Source: Oscillospiraceae bacterium
GTDB lineage: Bacteria > Bacillota > Clostridia > Oscillospirales > SIG519
Assembly: GCA_015067255.1 (NCBI GenBank)
Contig: SVMS01000002.1
Coordinates: forward strand, 62,001 to 126,000
DNA length: 64,000 bases
Direction of reading: 5' to 3'
A program made the translations under genes and the position numbers. The notes below the pieces were generated by a model. The model was not told where the DNA came from. It was given only the letters and a program-made list of their open reading frames with translations, and did no database searches. Numbering within the stretch: position 1 is the first letter of the stretch; each line of letters begins with the position of its first letter. Shown piece after piece: positions 1-6,867 of the stretch.

Positions 1-1
1 C

Positions 2-277
2 AGTTCTCCTATGTCAGACTATAACAGTAAAGCCTTTAAGCTTATCGAAAAAGCCATTAACGAAATTTATCCCAATGTAAAGGTTTCCCCTTATCTGCCT
101 ACAGGCGCCAGCGACAGCAGATTTATGAGCCGAGTATGTGAAAACTGTCTGCGGTTTTCTCCCTTTATTATTGATAACGAACAGCTTAAAAGTGTTCACG
201 CAATCAATGAAAACGTTAATATTTCCTCTCTTTCAACTGCAGTGGATTTTTACAGACACATAATGCAGGAGGCATAA
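2..277 (+). CDS. M20-family metallopeptidase, C-terminal fragment (runs in from before the window)
   Basis: The reading frame is open from base 2 and the ATG at 11 is internal, so this is the last ~92 residues of a longer gene cut by the window edge. The text PYLPTGASDSRF, then RFSPF and HAINENV, is the typical end of M20/M25/M40 zinc di- and carboxypeptidases of the PM20D1/CPG70 kind: the GASDSR stretch belongs to the C-terminal catalytic lobe and the His of HAINE is a known conserved position. The stop overlaps nothing, but the YfcC gene starts 1 nt later behind an AGGAGG site that lies in this gene, so the two are surely one operon; peptide or acyl-amino-acid uptake plus hydrolysis is a reasonable inference. 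Zinc-binding residues are outside the window. Confidence 0.85.
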   Translation, partial: SSPMSDYNSKAFKLIEKAINEIYPNVKVSPYLPTGASDSRFMSRVCENCLRFSPFIIDNEQLKSVHAINENVNISSLSTAVDFYRHIMQEA

Positions 278-278
278 T

Positions 279-1682
279 ATGAGTAGTCAAAAAGAAAAAG
301 GACTTAATATAAGCATTAAATCCTTTATTACTGCTATAGTTGTAATTTTTATTCTTATGGTAGCAACCTATATTCTTACGTTTATAGTACCGGGCGGAGA
401 ATATCAAAGAATTACTGACAGCAACGGAAATCTTATTATTGATACTAACGGAAGCTTTTCTTACATAGAAGGCGGTATTTCCTTCTGGAAATGGCTTCTT
501 TCCCCTATTTTAGTATTAGGTGCTTCCGGCAACTCAACTTTAATTGCTGTCATTATTTTCTTATTAGTTATCGGCGGTGTATTTAACAGCTTAGATAAAT
601 CCGGCATTATAAAATATATGCTCGATAAAATAGTTTGTAGATTTGGCAAAGTCCGTTATCGCCTTATGGCTGTTATTCTTCTGTTTTTTATGGCATTAGG
701 TGCTATGATTGGCTCTTTTGAAGAGTGTGTTCCGTTAGTTCCCATCGTGGTAGCTCTATCAATCAATCTTGGATGGGATGCTTTGACAGGTGTAGGTATG
801 AGCTTACTTGCTGTTGGTTGCGGTTTTGCTTCGGGCATTTGTAATCCTTTTACAGTCGGTGTGGCACAACAGCTTGCAGGACTTCCTATGTTTTCGGGCG
901 CATGGATGCGAATTTTATCCTTCCTGTTGATTTATTTGCTGTTATTTTTCTTTCTTTTCCTTTATTCTAAAAAAATCGCAAAGCCTTTAAATGAAATTTC
1001 AATTAAAGGAAGCTTTGTTCCAAATATCAAAACAGAGCGTGGTGTTATCTGCTTTGTTGTAATTCTCGGTACAGGTATTGCCGTTATTCTCTGCTCCGGC
1101 TTTATTAAAACCCTTCAGGACTACACTATGATTATTGTAGCTGTTATGTTTTTAGCGGCAGGATTAGCTTCCACTCTTGTTTCGGGTATGACTGTAAAAA
1201 CTCTTTTTTCTATCTTTTTAAACGGTATTGTGAGCATCTTCCCCGCTGTTATTATGATTTTGATGGCTTCTTCCATTAAATTCACTTTAGAAGAAGCAAA
1301 AGTGTTGGACTCCATTCTTCACGGCGCTATCAGCGTTGCTCAAAATATGCCAAACTTTGCAGTAATTTTATTTATTTACTTAATTGTTCTTGTTATGAAT
1401 TTCTTTATTCCGTCGGGCTCGGCTAAAGCATTTATGCTTATCCCTTTAATTATTCCTATGGCGCAAATTTTCGGCATATCCCCACAGCTTTGCATCGTAG
1501 CTTTTGCCTTTGGCGACGGTTTTTCAAATATGCTTTACCCCACAAATCCCGCCTTGCTTATAAGCTTGGGCTTAGCCGATGTAGGCTACAGCAAATGGTT
1601 TAAATTCAGCTGGAAATTTCAGCTAACTAATCTTCTTCTAACAAGCCTTATTTTACTGCTCGGTATTGTTATTGGATATTAA
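279..1682 (+). CDS. YfcC-family (DcuC/AbgT-like) inner-membrane carrier
   Basis: A 467-residue polytopic protein with about 11-12 hydrophobic segments. The order of features (ILTFIVPGGEY after TM1, the FNSLDKSGII segment, GSFEECVPLVPI near residue 150, GICNPFTVGVAQ near 195, and FIPSGSAKAF near 380) matches the YfcC / C4-dicarboxylate anaerobic carrier family (PF03606). Members are annotated as arginine/ornithine antiporters or basic amino acid carriers; the substrate is not proven by sequence. It follows the M20 peptidase with one base between them, and the ribosome site (GCAGGAGG) lies in the peptidase 3' end, so translation is probably coupled. Co-occurrence with a peptidase suggests uptake or export of a peptidase substrate or product. 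Length is normal for the family. Confidence 0.85.
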   Translation: MSSQKEKGLNISIKSFITAIVVIFILMVATYILTFIVPGGEYQRITDSNGNLIIDTNGSFSYIEGGISFWKWLLSPILVLGASGNSTLIAVIIFLLVIGGVFNSLDKSGIIKYMLDKIVCRFGKVRYRLMAVILLFFMALGAMIGSFEECVPLVPIVVALSINLGWDALTGVGMSLLAVGCGFASGICNPFTVGVAQQLAGLPMFSGAWMRILSFLLIYLLLFFFLFLYSKKIAKPLNEISIKGSFVPNIKTERGVICFVVILGTGIAVILCSGFIKTLQDYTMIIVAVMFLAAGLASTLVSGMTVKTLFSIFLNGIVSIFPAVIMILMASSIKFTLEEAKVLDSILHGAISVAQNMPNFAVILFIYLIVLVMNFFIPSGSAKAFMLIPLIIPMAQIFGISPQLCIVAFAFGDGFSNMLYPTNPALLISLGLADVGYSKWFKFSWKFQLTNLLLTSLILLLGIVIGY

Positions 1683-1693
1683 AATACAACACA

Positions 1694-1724
1694 AAAGCCG
1701 ATAGGTCATTGACCTATCGGCTTT
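1694..1724. terminator. Bidirectional intrinsic terminator hairpin
   Basis: A perfect 14-bp stem (1694-1707 with 1711-1724, AAAGCCGATAGGTC) with a 3-nt loop sits between the convergent YfcC and DUF4234 genes. The run of T within the right arm and of A in the left arm suits termination on either strand, although neither side has a long U tract. Confidence 0.75.
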
Positions 1725-1746
1725 CAGCATCTTTATTGCAAAATAA

Positions 1747-2091
1747 TTATTGAACAGAATTAGCGCCTGCAATTTTGTTAAGGTCATTCTGCATAAGGCA
1801 GAAGTTAACAATTCCAAGACCTACAAAGCCAAGGATAAGATAAAGAATTGAGTTATCTTTATGTTCAATTCCCTTTGCAGCACAGCCTGCAGCAAATTTC
1901 TGCTCTGCAAGGAAGAAGCCTACAGGAGAAATAAAAAGCATAAGAACTATTTCAAGAATACCGCTATCTGCAGGATCTTTAACGGATACTGCTTCACGAG
2001 CAAGGCATACTGTCCAATAAATGCCATAGATTCCGCAAGTGATGACTGTAAGAATGATTGCTGTTACAATGTTACGTGATTTAATGTTCAT
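1747..2091 (-). CDS. DUF4234 small membrane protein
   Basis: 114 residues with a first TM segment containing the diagnostic VITCGIYGIYW and two more hydrophobic segments; this is the DUF4234 pattern (TCGIYxIYW), a family of unknown function often found near TM2-type small membrane proteins. The ATG at 2091 has an AGGAGG site 8 nt upstream and a sigma-A-like promoter behind that. A small Ala/Cys-rich segment (KFAAGCAAKGI) lies between TM2 and TM3. The gene is monocistronic, convergent with YfcC across a hairpin, and divergent from the DUF2752 gene. I infer an integral membrane protein; no enzymatic motif is visible. Confidence 0.75.
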   Translation of the reverse strand: MNIKSRNIVTAIILTVITCGIYGIYWTVCLAREAVSVKDPADSGILEIVLMLFISPVGFFLAEQKFAAGCAAKGIEHKDNSILYLILGFVGLGIVNFCLMQNDLNKIAGANSVQ

Positions 2092-2116
2092 ACTAAAAAG
2101 CCTCCTTTTTTTACTT

Positions 2117-2146
2117 ATTATAACATCATTTTACATAAAATGTCAA
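2117..2146 (-). promoter_or_regulatory. Promoter of the DUF4234 gene
   Basis: Read on the minus strand: TTGACA (2146-2141), 18-bp spacer, TATAAT (2122-2117), then AGGAGG and the ATG at 2091. It is a near-consensus sigma-A promoter. Confidence 0.75.
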
Positions 2147-2159
2147 TATTTTTATTGTA

Positions 2160-2188
2160 TTGATTTTTATTTTAATTTATATTAAAAT
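2160..2188 (+). promoter_or_regulatory. Probable promoter of the DUF2752 gene
   Basis: TTGATT (2160-2165), 17-bp spacer, TAAAAT (2183-2188), about 25 nt before the DUF2752 start. It is divergent from the DUF4234 promoter, only 13 bp away. Confidence 0.55.
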
Positions 2189-2213
2189 ACATATATAAAA
2201 ATTTCAGAAAGTA

Positions 2214-2600
2214 TTGAAAGCTATGCAGGATATAAAGCGTCGACGAAAAAAGGCAATATTGTTTACTTTGATTGTTATTTTAATTGCAATTATTCTTACT
2301 TTAACAGCTAAATATGTAATATCCTTTCCCTGCGTTTTTTATAAGCTTACGGGGCTTTACTGTCCCGGCTGCGGAAACACAAGGGCGGCAATAGCACTTT
2401 TAAGCTTTGATTTTCCCAAAGCTTTTTCTTACAATGCGTTTTTCTTTTTTGAATTTTTCTATATAGTATGGGTTTATATTTTTTCCGTAATAAACTATAT
2501 AAAAAATAAGCGTTTTTCATACCATTCCCCCTCCAAGCTTTTTGATTGCCTGATGCTTGCAGCTTTTTTCATTTGGGGAATTGTGAGAAATTTTATTTAA
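2214..2600 (+). CDS. DUF2752 membrane protein
   Basis: 128 residues. After one TM segment comes FPCVFYKLTGLYCPGCGNTRA, whose CPxCGxTR core defines DUF2752 (PF10825), followed by two more TM segments separated by a basic loop. The CPGCG pair of Cys could bind metal or be redox active; the family function is unknown. Start is uncertain: TTG at 2214 or ATG at 2223, neither with a strong ribosome site. The stop codon lies inside the outer stem of the hairpin array that follows (2599-2872), so the array is effectively this gene's 3' UTR. Confidence 0.75.
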   Translation: MKAMQDIKRRRKKAILFTLIVILIAIILTLTAKYVISFPCVFYKLTGLYCPGCGNTRAAIALLSFDFPKAFSYNAFFFFEFFYIVWVYIFSVINYIKNKRFSYHSPSKLFDCLMLAAFFIWGIVRNFI

Positions 2601-2872
2601 AAAAATGCCGTTGTTTTGCGAGACTTCTCATAAGGAAGTCTCGCAGTTTTATTCGCCTAAAGGCAAGTTATATTGCTTCGCAGTTATATTATGCTTTTGC
2701 ATAGTGATATTCGGCTACGCCGAGTTTTATGGCGAATAAAATATCACTACGACCAGAGGGAGTAATATCGCTTTCACGAAGTGAAAATATCACTCTGTGC
2801 GTTAGCACAGAATATCACTCATTTTTCTTTCTGTTGTAAATGATAAGCACCCTTTTTTAACGGCATTTTTTT
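2599..2872. repeat. Hairpin array 1 (mirror-linker palindrome array) enclosed by a 14-bp outer stem
   Basis: Outer arms AAAAAAATGCCGTT (2599-2612) and its exact complement (2859-2872) enclose the block. Inside are a 10-bp stem hairpin at 2618-2644, a second long-range stem (2647-2657 with 2731-2741, TTTTATTCGCC), and small hairpins such as ATGCttttGCAT, TCGGCtacGCCGA, TTTCACgaaGTGAAA and CTGTGCgttaGCACAG. Linkers in the left half read AGTTATATT or AGTGATATT; linkers in the right half read AATATCACT, the reverse complement. No reading frame is supported. The outer stem equals the core of an ordinary terminator elsewhere (52968-52998), so the array appears to sit inside a terminator loop. Confidence 0.8.
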
Positions 2873-2921
2873 CTTCATATAAAAGCCTTTTTATTGAGAA
2901 ATCTAATAACAAGGTGAAATT

Positions 2922-3758
2922 ATGACTAAAAGAAAATTTTACGTTGAAAAAAAGCTTATAAAATCAGCAAATAAAGATATGAAAATACTTATTATCCGCC
3001 CTACTGTAAACACAAAACCAAAAAACAAAGCAACGGGGATTTTATGGATTCACGGAGGCGGATATATAACAGGTATGGCGGAAATGATTTATATATCCCG
3101 TGCCATTGATTTAGTTAAAAAATACGGCGCTGTGGTAATCACTCCCGAGTACCGTCTTTCCAAAGAAGCTCCATACCCTGCCGCCCTTGAAGATTGCTAT
3201 ACGGCTCTTCGTTATCTCAAAGAGCATAGCGACCAATTAGGTGTTAACAGCAGTCAGCTTATGATAGGCGGCGAAAGTGCAGGCGGCGGACTTACAGCCG
3301 CACTTTGTATGTATGCCCGAGACAAAGGAGAAATAAATATTGCCTTTCAGATGCCTCTTTATCCTATGATGGACGACCGCTATACTAATTCTTCAATAGA
3401 TAATCATAACTTTATTTTAAATACAAAAACAATTCATTTAGGTTGGAAAATATATTTGGGCAAGCTTTACGGCAAAAAAGTCCCCCCATATGCCGCCGCA
3501 GCCCGTCAGACCGATTACTCAAACTTACCCCCTGCTTATACCTTTGTGGGCGATAAAGAGATTTTTTACAGCGAAACATTGAATTATATAAAAAATCTTA
3601 ACAATGCCGGAATTAAAGCTTGTGTTGATGTATATCCCACTAAATTTCATTCCTTTGATATGTTTACCCCTTTCAGAAAAATAAGCAAACAAGCAATCAG
3701 CGAATTTGAAAAACAGTACCTATATGCAACAGAGCACTATTTTGCCCCTCAGCCATAA
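2922..3758 (+). CDS. Alpha/beta hydrolase, HSL-type (family IV) esterase/lipase
   Basis: 278 residues with the full hormone-sensitive-lipase signature: oxyanion motif HGGG at 44-47, nucleophile elbow GESAG with Ser119, catalytic Asp211 in GDKE and His243 in KFHSF. No signal peptide or lipobox, so it is cytoplasmic. Family members hydrolyse short acyl esters such as acetylated sugars or xenobiotics; the true substrate cannot be read from sequence. ATG at 2922 has an AAGGTGA ribosome site. It stands alone between hairpin array 1 and a 245-bp repeat element that begins at the very next base after its TAA stop, so that element would be transcribed as its 3' UTR. Confidence 0.85.
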   Translation: MTKRKFYVEKKLIKSANKDMKILIIRPTVNTKPKNKATGILWIHGGGYITGMAEMIYISRAIDLVKKYGAVVITPEYRLSKEAPYPAALEDCYTALRYLKEHSDQLGVNSSQLMIGGESAGGGLTAALCMYARDKGEINIAFQMPLYPMMDDRYTNSSIDNHNFILNTKTIHLGWKIYLGKLYGKKVPPYAAAARQTDYSNLPPAYTFVGDKEIFYSETLNYIKNLNNAGIKACVDVYPTKFHSFDMFTPFRKISKQAISEFEKQYLYATEHYFAPQP

Positions 3759-4003
3759 AGGGGATGTAAAAAAAGCACAGAGCGCATAAAACAAGTAAAT
3801 AAAAGGATTATATACTGTCATCTTTTGAAAAAAGAGCAAAAGTTAACAGAAAAACATCTTTCAAATAATTTTTTAAATGAATATACGTTTTATGCTATCT
3901 GCCAATTTCGCCCTCGGAGTACCTCTGTACACCGTCGGGTAACCACCGACAAAAATTTGTCGGTGCGAAATTGACAGATTCTGCACCTTTTTTCCTATCC
4001 CCT
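3759..4003 (+). repeat. 245-bp interspersed structured element, copy A
   Basis: The element starts with AGGGGATGTAAAAAA directly after the esterase stop and ends with TTTTTTCCTATCCCCT, giving imperfect terminal inverted repeats. An inverted copy lies at 51587-51832 and is about 85-90 percent identical by eye. The 3' half folds well: ATCTGcCAATTTCGC pairs with GCGAAATTGaCAGAT and encloses two hairpins, one with CACCGACAA/TTGTCGGTG. In copy B that stem is CGCCGACAA/TTGTCGGCG, a compensatory A-T to G-C change. No protein frame is supported. It could be a MITE-like mobile element or a structured RNA; I do not recognise it. Confidence 0.8.
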
Positions 4004-4007
4004 AACC

Positions 4008-4049
4008 AAAAGAGGACGTAAAAAACGAAAGTTTTTTACATCCTCTTTT
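4008..4049. terminator. Long terminator hairpin with GAAA loop
   Basis: Arms 4008-4026 and 4031-4049 pair over 18 bp with one C-A mismatch, closing a GAAA tetraloop. It lies between repeat copy A and the convergent DUF4173 gene and can act in both directions. A very similar hairpin (core GTAAAAAC-GAAA-GTTTTTTAC) neighbours repeat copy B. Confidence 0.8.
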
Positions 4050-4057
4050 TAGATTAT

Positions 4058-5656
4058 TTATTTTTCCCATTTTTCAATGGCGTCTTTAGCTTTCAGATAC
4101 GGTACTGTAACAGAAAAAACGCCCTTATCATCTTTCTTGAAACGTTTTGATATATTATTCAATTCGTCAGTTAACTGAGAATAAGTTTCTCTTTCTGCTT
4201 TTGTAATTTTATTTTTAGCATTTTTCTCCTCAAGCGCCTCTGCCAAGCGTATAAGCTCCGGAACTGCCGCATCTCCAAGCTCACTTATTGCGTATATGTC
4301 TGCATTTTGAAGAGTACCTGTAATATATCTATTTACATTATATTTAGCTATAATTACATCTACATTTGACAACGACAGTGCCGCAAAAAGCACTACACAA
4401 GCACAAAACGATGTCGCTATTACTCTGAATTTAGATATAATTTGCTTAATTAAAATAAATATAAATATTACAGCTATTACCAACATAAACCAGGTGGCAT
4501 ATATTCTTTTTTGAGTAAGACCGTAGCAGTCAATATACATAACCATCTTTGCAACAGCTGTACTTATAAGTATAAGAGTGAAAACCGAATATGTTATAGA
4601 AAGTATTTTAAGAGCTATCCTTGAAAGCTTTGTCTTACGTTTCATAAATACCATAACAGCGATAATTATTATAAGATTAATTACAGATACTGCGCAAAGC
4701 TGGAAAAAGCCTTCTCTGGCATACTGAGAATAGCTAAAGCCCTTTGGCAAAATTCCCGTAAAGCCTGAAATATAATATTGCCATTGTGAAATGAAAAAAA
4801 TTACATACACAAAAAGTATAGGTATCGTCGCAGCCAAAGCTGTTACAGCCGGTGCTATTTTAAACTCCTGCGACACTTTTTCACAGCTTTGTACATTTAA
4901 AATTTCTTGACATTTATTATCAACAGAAGAAATAAACAGTCCAAAAATATACATTCCTATAGGAATTCCGAACAAGGCACTGAAAATATGAGAAAAAATT
5001 TCTGTAAAGCTAAAATCAAAAATAGATGTCCACAAATTGAAAAAGCTCTTATCATATGACAGCAAAAGTACAACAAATGCTGTAGGAATTATTGCAATTA
5101 TAATACCCGCAATCAATTTCAACGAAAATTTTCTGCCGGCTTTTTTTGTTAAAACTACTCTGAACAGCTGATGAATTGAGCTGAATGGTAATATAAATAA
5201 AGCTTTTAAAAAATCAGCTAAAATTAAATTCGAGAAGCCTCTTTTTATAACATTTCCCGTAGCAGAATAAATGAAATAACAATATATTGTTATAGCGTAT
5301 AGATAAGCAAAAAAGTTCAAAAACTCATTCCCGCTGAATATCAGACTCAAGGAAATTATAAGAGCTGATAAAGCTGACAGTAACGGCAATACACCTATTT
5401 TTACCTTTTTTATTTTTAAAACAACTATTGTTACTGCAAACATTAAAAAGGTAAATATAAAACCGCCCATAGGGTTAATTGTTACGGGAAACACACGGCA
5501 GAAAAGATATCCTGCAATTAAGCTAACCCAAGCAAAAAAGCTCTCTGATGCACAAAATGTACGAGACTCCTTCTTACACTCCACCTTAGCTTCCTCGTTT
5601 GTAAAGGTGTACTCATTTTCAGAACTGTCATTTTGATTAGTTAACATATCACTCAT
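4058..5656 (-). CDS. DUF4173/DUF4153-like polytopic membrane protein
   Basis: 532 residues: a charged 35-residue N-terminus, about 12 hydrophobic segments to residue ~430, and a soluble helical C-terminal tail of ~100 residues rich in Lys/Glu. The internal text NPMGGFIF, FLKALFILPFSS and the C-terminal VNRYITGTLQNADIYAISELGDAAVPEL fit the DUF4173 (DUF4153-related) family, in which the NADxxYL-like end is conserved. Function is unknown. It overlaps the upstream Xre regulator by 4 nt (ATGA) and has a clear AAAGGAG site, so it is the last gene of a DUF2975-Xre-DUF4173 operon, a common Firmicutes arrangement. I infer that the operon is self-regulated and membrane-related. Confidence 0.75.
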   Translation of the reverse strand: MSDMLTNQNDSSENEYTFTNEEAKVECKKESRTFCASESFFAWVSLIAGYLFCRVFPVTINPMGGFIFTFLMFAVTIVVLKIKKVKIGVLPLLSALSALIISLSLIFSGNEFLNFFAYLYAITIYCYFIYSATGNVIKRGFSNLILADFLKALFILPFSSIHQLFRVVLTKKAGRKFSLKLIAGIIIAIIPTAFVVLLLSYDKSFFNLWTSIFDFSFTEIFSHIFSALFGIPIGMYIFGLFISSVDNKCQEILNVQSCEKVSQEFKIAPAVTALAATIPILFVYVIFFISQWQYYISGFTGILPKGFSYSQYAREGFFQLCAVSVINLIIIIAVMVFMKRKTKLSRIALKILSITYSVFTLILISTAVAKMVMYIDCYGLTQKRIYATWFMLVIAVIFIFILIKQIISKFRVIATSFCACVVLFAALSLSNVDVIIAKYNVNRYITGTLQNADIYAISELGDAAVPELIRLAEALEEKNAKNKITKAERETYSQLTDELNNISKRFKKDDKGVFSVTVPYLKAKDAIEKWEK

Positions 5657-5880
5657 TTTTCTATACTCCTTTCTTTTTCCGAAGGAATAAACTCTATTAT
5701 ATCCTCTACTTTACATTCAAGCACCTGACAAATTGCATCTAAGGTTGAGAAGCGTATTGCCTTTGCTTTATTGTTTTTAAGTATTGATAGATTGGCAAGA
5801 GTAATTCCCACTTTTTCGGAAAGCTCGTTTAATGACATTTTCCGTTTTGCCATAACTACATCAAGATTTATTATTATCAT
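5653..5880 (-). CDS. Xre/YozG-type helix-turn-helix repressor
   Basis: 75 residues forming a single HTH_3-like domain: KMSLNELSEKVGITLANLSILKN is the helix-turn-helix core, followed by FSTLDAICQVLECKVEDII, the usual C-terminal half of YozG/Cro-type regulators. The typical partner of this regulator type is a DUF2975 membrane protein, which is the next gene upstream (14-nt gap). ATG at 5880 has CGGAGA ribosome site. It probably binds the inverted repeat in the operon promoter (6382-6427), giving autoregulation; this is inference from layout. Confidence 0.85.
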   Translation of the reverse strand: MIIINLDVVMAKRKMSLNELSEKVGITLANLSILKNNKAKAIRFSTLDAICQVLECKVEDIIEFIPSEKERSIEK

Positions 5881-5894
5881 AAATTTATCTCCGT

Positions 5895-6365
5895 TCAGAC
5901 AGTAAAATCATTTTCTTCTTTAATTTGTGTTGCTTCTTCAATAACGTTCTTTACAATTCGTAAGCACAGACCTAAAAATACTCCTACAAAGAAAACGATA
6001 AATGATATATAAAAATATATTCCCAATATACCAAAAACTGCGCTTATTAAAAAGCAACACCAGGATACGCCTCTGATAAGCGATACGCTCTGATAAGTAA
6101 AAATTTTATTTGCACGTACCCGCAATAAAAGAAAAAACAAAAGAACATCAGCAAGCATAGCAACAGCAAGAATTATATATGCCAAGGTTAGTGTAAAAGC
6201 TTGGTTTATTGTAAAATCTAAATTGTTACCTATATATTCCCGTGCATTTATTAAATTTTCAACCAAAGGCGGCATAAAAAATGCACCTCCGATACAAACA
6301 ATAAAAAATGTAACGGAAATTACAAGAGAAAGTAAAATTGAAAGCTTACTGGGTATTTTAAGCAT
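5895..6365 (-). CDS. DUF2975 membrane protein
   Basis: 156 residues with four hydrophobic segments (about 7-30, 50-80, 95-115, 120-142) and the DUF2975 middle region LLRVRANKIFTYQSVSLIRGVSWCCF, here the conserved xxFxxxxVxxIRxxxW pattern. This family nearly always sits next to a small YozG-like HTH gene, as here; the membrane protein may sense an envelope signal, but no function is established. AGG ribosome site (ATCGGAGG) precedes the ATG at 6365. First gene of a three-gene leftward operon with a consensus promoter 50 nt upstream. Confidence 0.8.
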   Translation of the reverse strand: MLKIPSKLSILLSLVISVTFFIVCIGGAFFMPPLVENLINAREYIGNNLDFTINQAFTLTLAYIILAVAMLADVLLFFLLLRVRANKIFTYQSVSLIRGVSWCCFLISAVFGILGIYFYISFIVFFVGVFLGLCLRIVKNVIEEATQIKEENDFTV

Positions 6366-6381
6366 AACAAAACCTCCGATA

Positions 6382-6441
6382 AATGTGGTAATATTTTCAA
6401 TATTGTATTTCTATAATACACCACATTATGTTGTTTGTCAA
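6382..6441 (-). promoter_or_regulatory. Promoter plus inverted-repeat operator of the DUF2975-Xre operon
   Basis: On the minus strand TTGACA (6441-6436), exactly 17 bp, TATTAT (6418-6413). An 8-bp inverted repeat AATGTGGT (6420-6427 and 6382-6389) brackets the -10 box and transcription start, with a CAATATTG palindrome between the arms. The upstream arm lies within the spacer, a classic place for a repressor such as the operon's own Xre protein. Confidence 0.7.
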
Positions 6442-6603
6442 TATAAATTTATTGAAAAACGATAAATTTATGTAAGAAACAAAAAAAGCAGGCGGAAACT
6501 GGCGATATTTTTAGCGGAAAATTTGAAAAATTCACTAAGTGCAATTATCACATTTGTCCGGACAAACGCATTATGGACTAAGCCAAAGCTCTTATACAAA
6601 CAG

Positions 6604-6647
6604 AAAGAGAGAACAAGGCAGTTGTTTGCCAAGCTCTCTCTTTTTTT
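6604..6647. terminator. Terminator-like hairpin ahead of array 2
   Basis: AAAGAGAG (6604-6611) pairs with CTCTCTTT (6636-6643), with inner GGCA/TGCC, followed by TTTTTTT on the plus strand. No plus-strand gene lies just upstream, so it may end an unseen small RNA or simply be part of the adjoining array. The 6442-6603 stretch otherwise shows only a 14-bp perfect palindrome (TTTGTCCGGACAAA, 6553-6566). Confidence 0.45.
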
Positions 6648-6651
6648 ATTC

Positions 6652-6850
6652 GTGAAGTTTTCGCTATTGCGAAAGTGAAGTTGCTGTGCAGTGAAGTTTG
6701 TGCAATACACAAGTGAAGTTAAGTTTGCCCATAACTTCGCCGTCAGGCGAAACTTCACTCATAAAGTGAACTTCACTATCGTAGATAGCTTCACTTGCCC
6801 AAAGGGCAAACTTAGTTTTAGCGTGTTCTCCGTTAAGGATAACACGCTAA
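6652..6850. repeat. Hairpin array 2 (linker GTGAAGTT / AACTTCAC)
   Basis: GTGAAGTT occurs at 6652, 6675, 6691 and 6713; its reverse complement AACTTCAC or CTTCAC occurs at 6751, 6769 and 6789. Between linkers are small hairpins: TTTCGCtattGCGAAA, TTGTGcaatacACAA, TTCGCCgtcaGGCGAA and TTGCCCaaaGGGCAA. AAGTTTGCCC (6721-6730) can also pair with GGGCAAACTT (6804-6813). A 10-bp stem hairpin TTAGCGTGTT/AACACGCTAA (6818-6850) ends the block 17 nt from the stop of the leftward glycosidase gene and may serve as its terminator. Translations through the block are low-complexity products of the repeats. Confidence 0.8.
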
Positions 6851-6867
6851 TTTTCGTCTGCTTTTCT

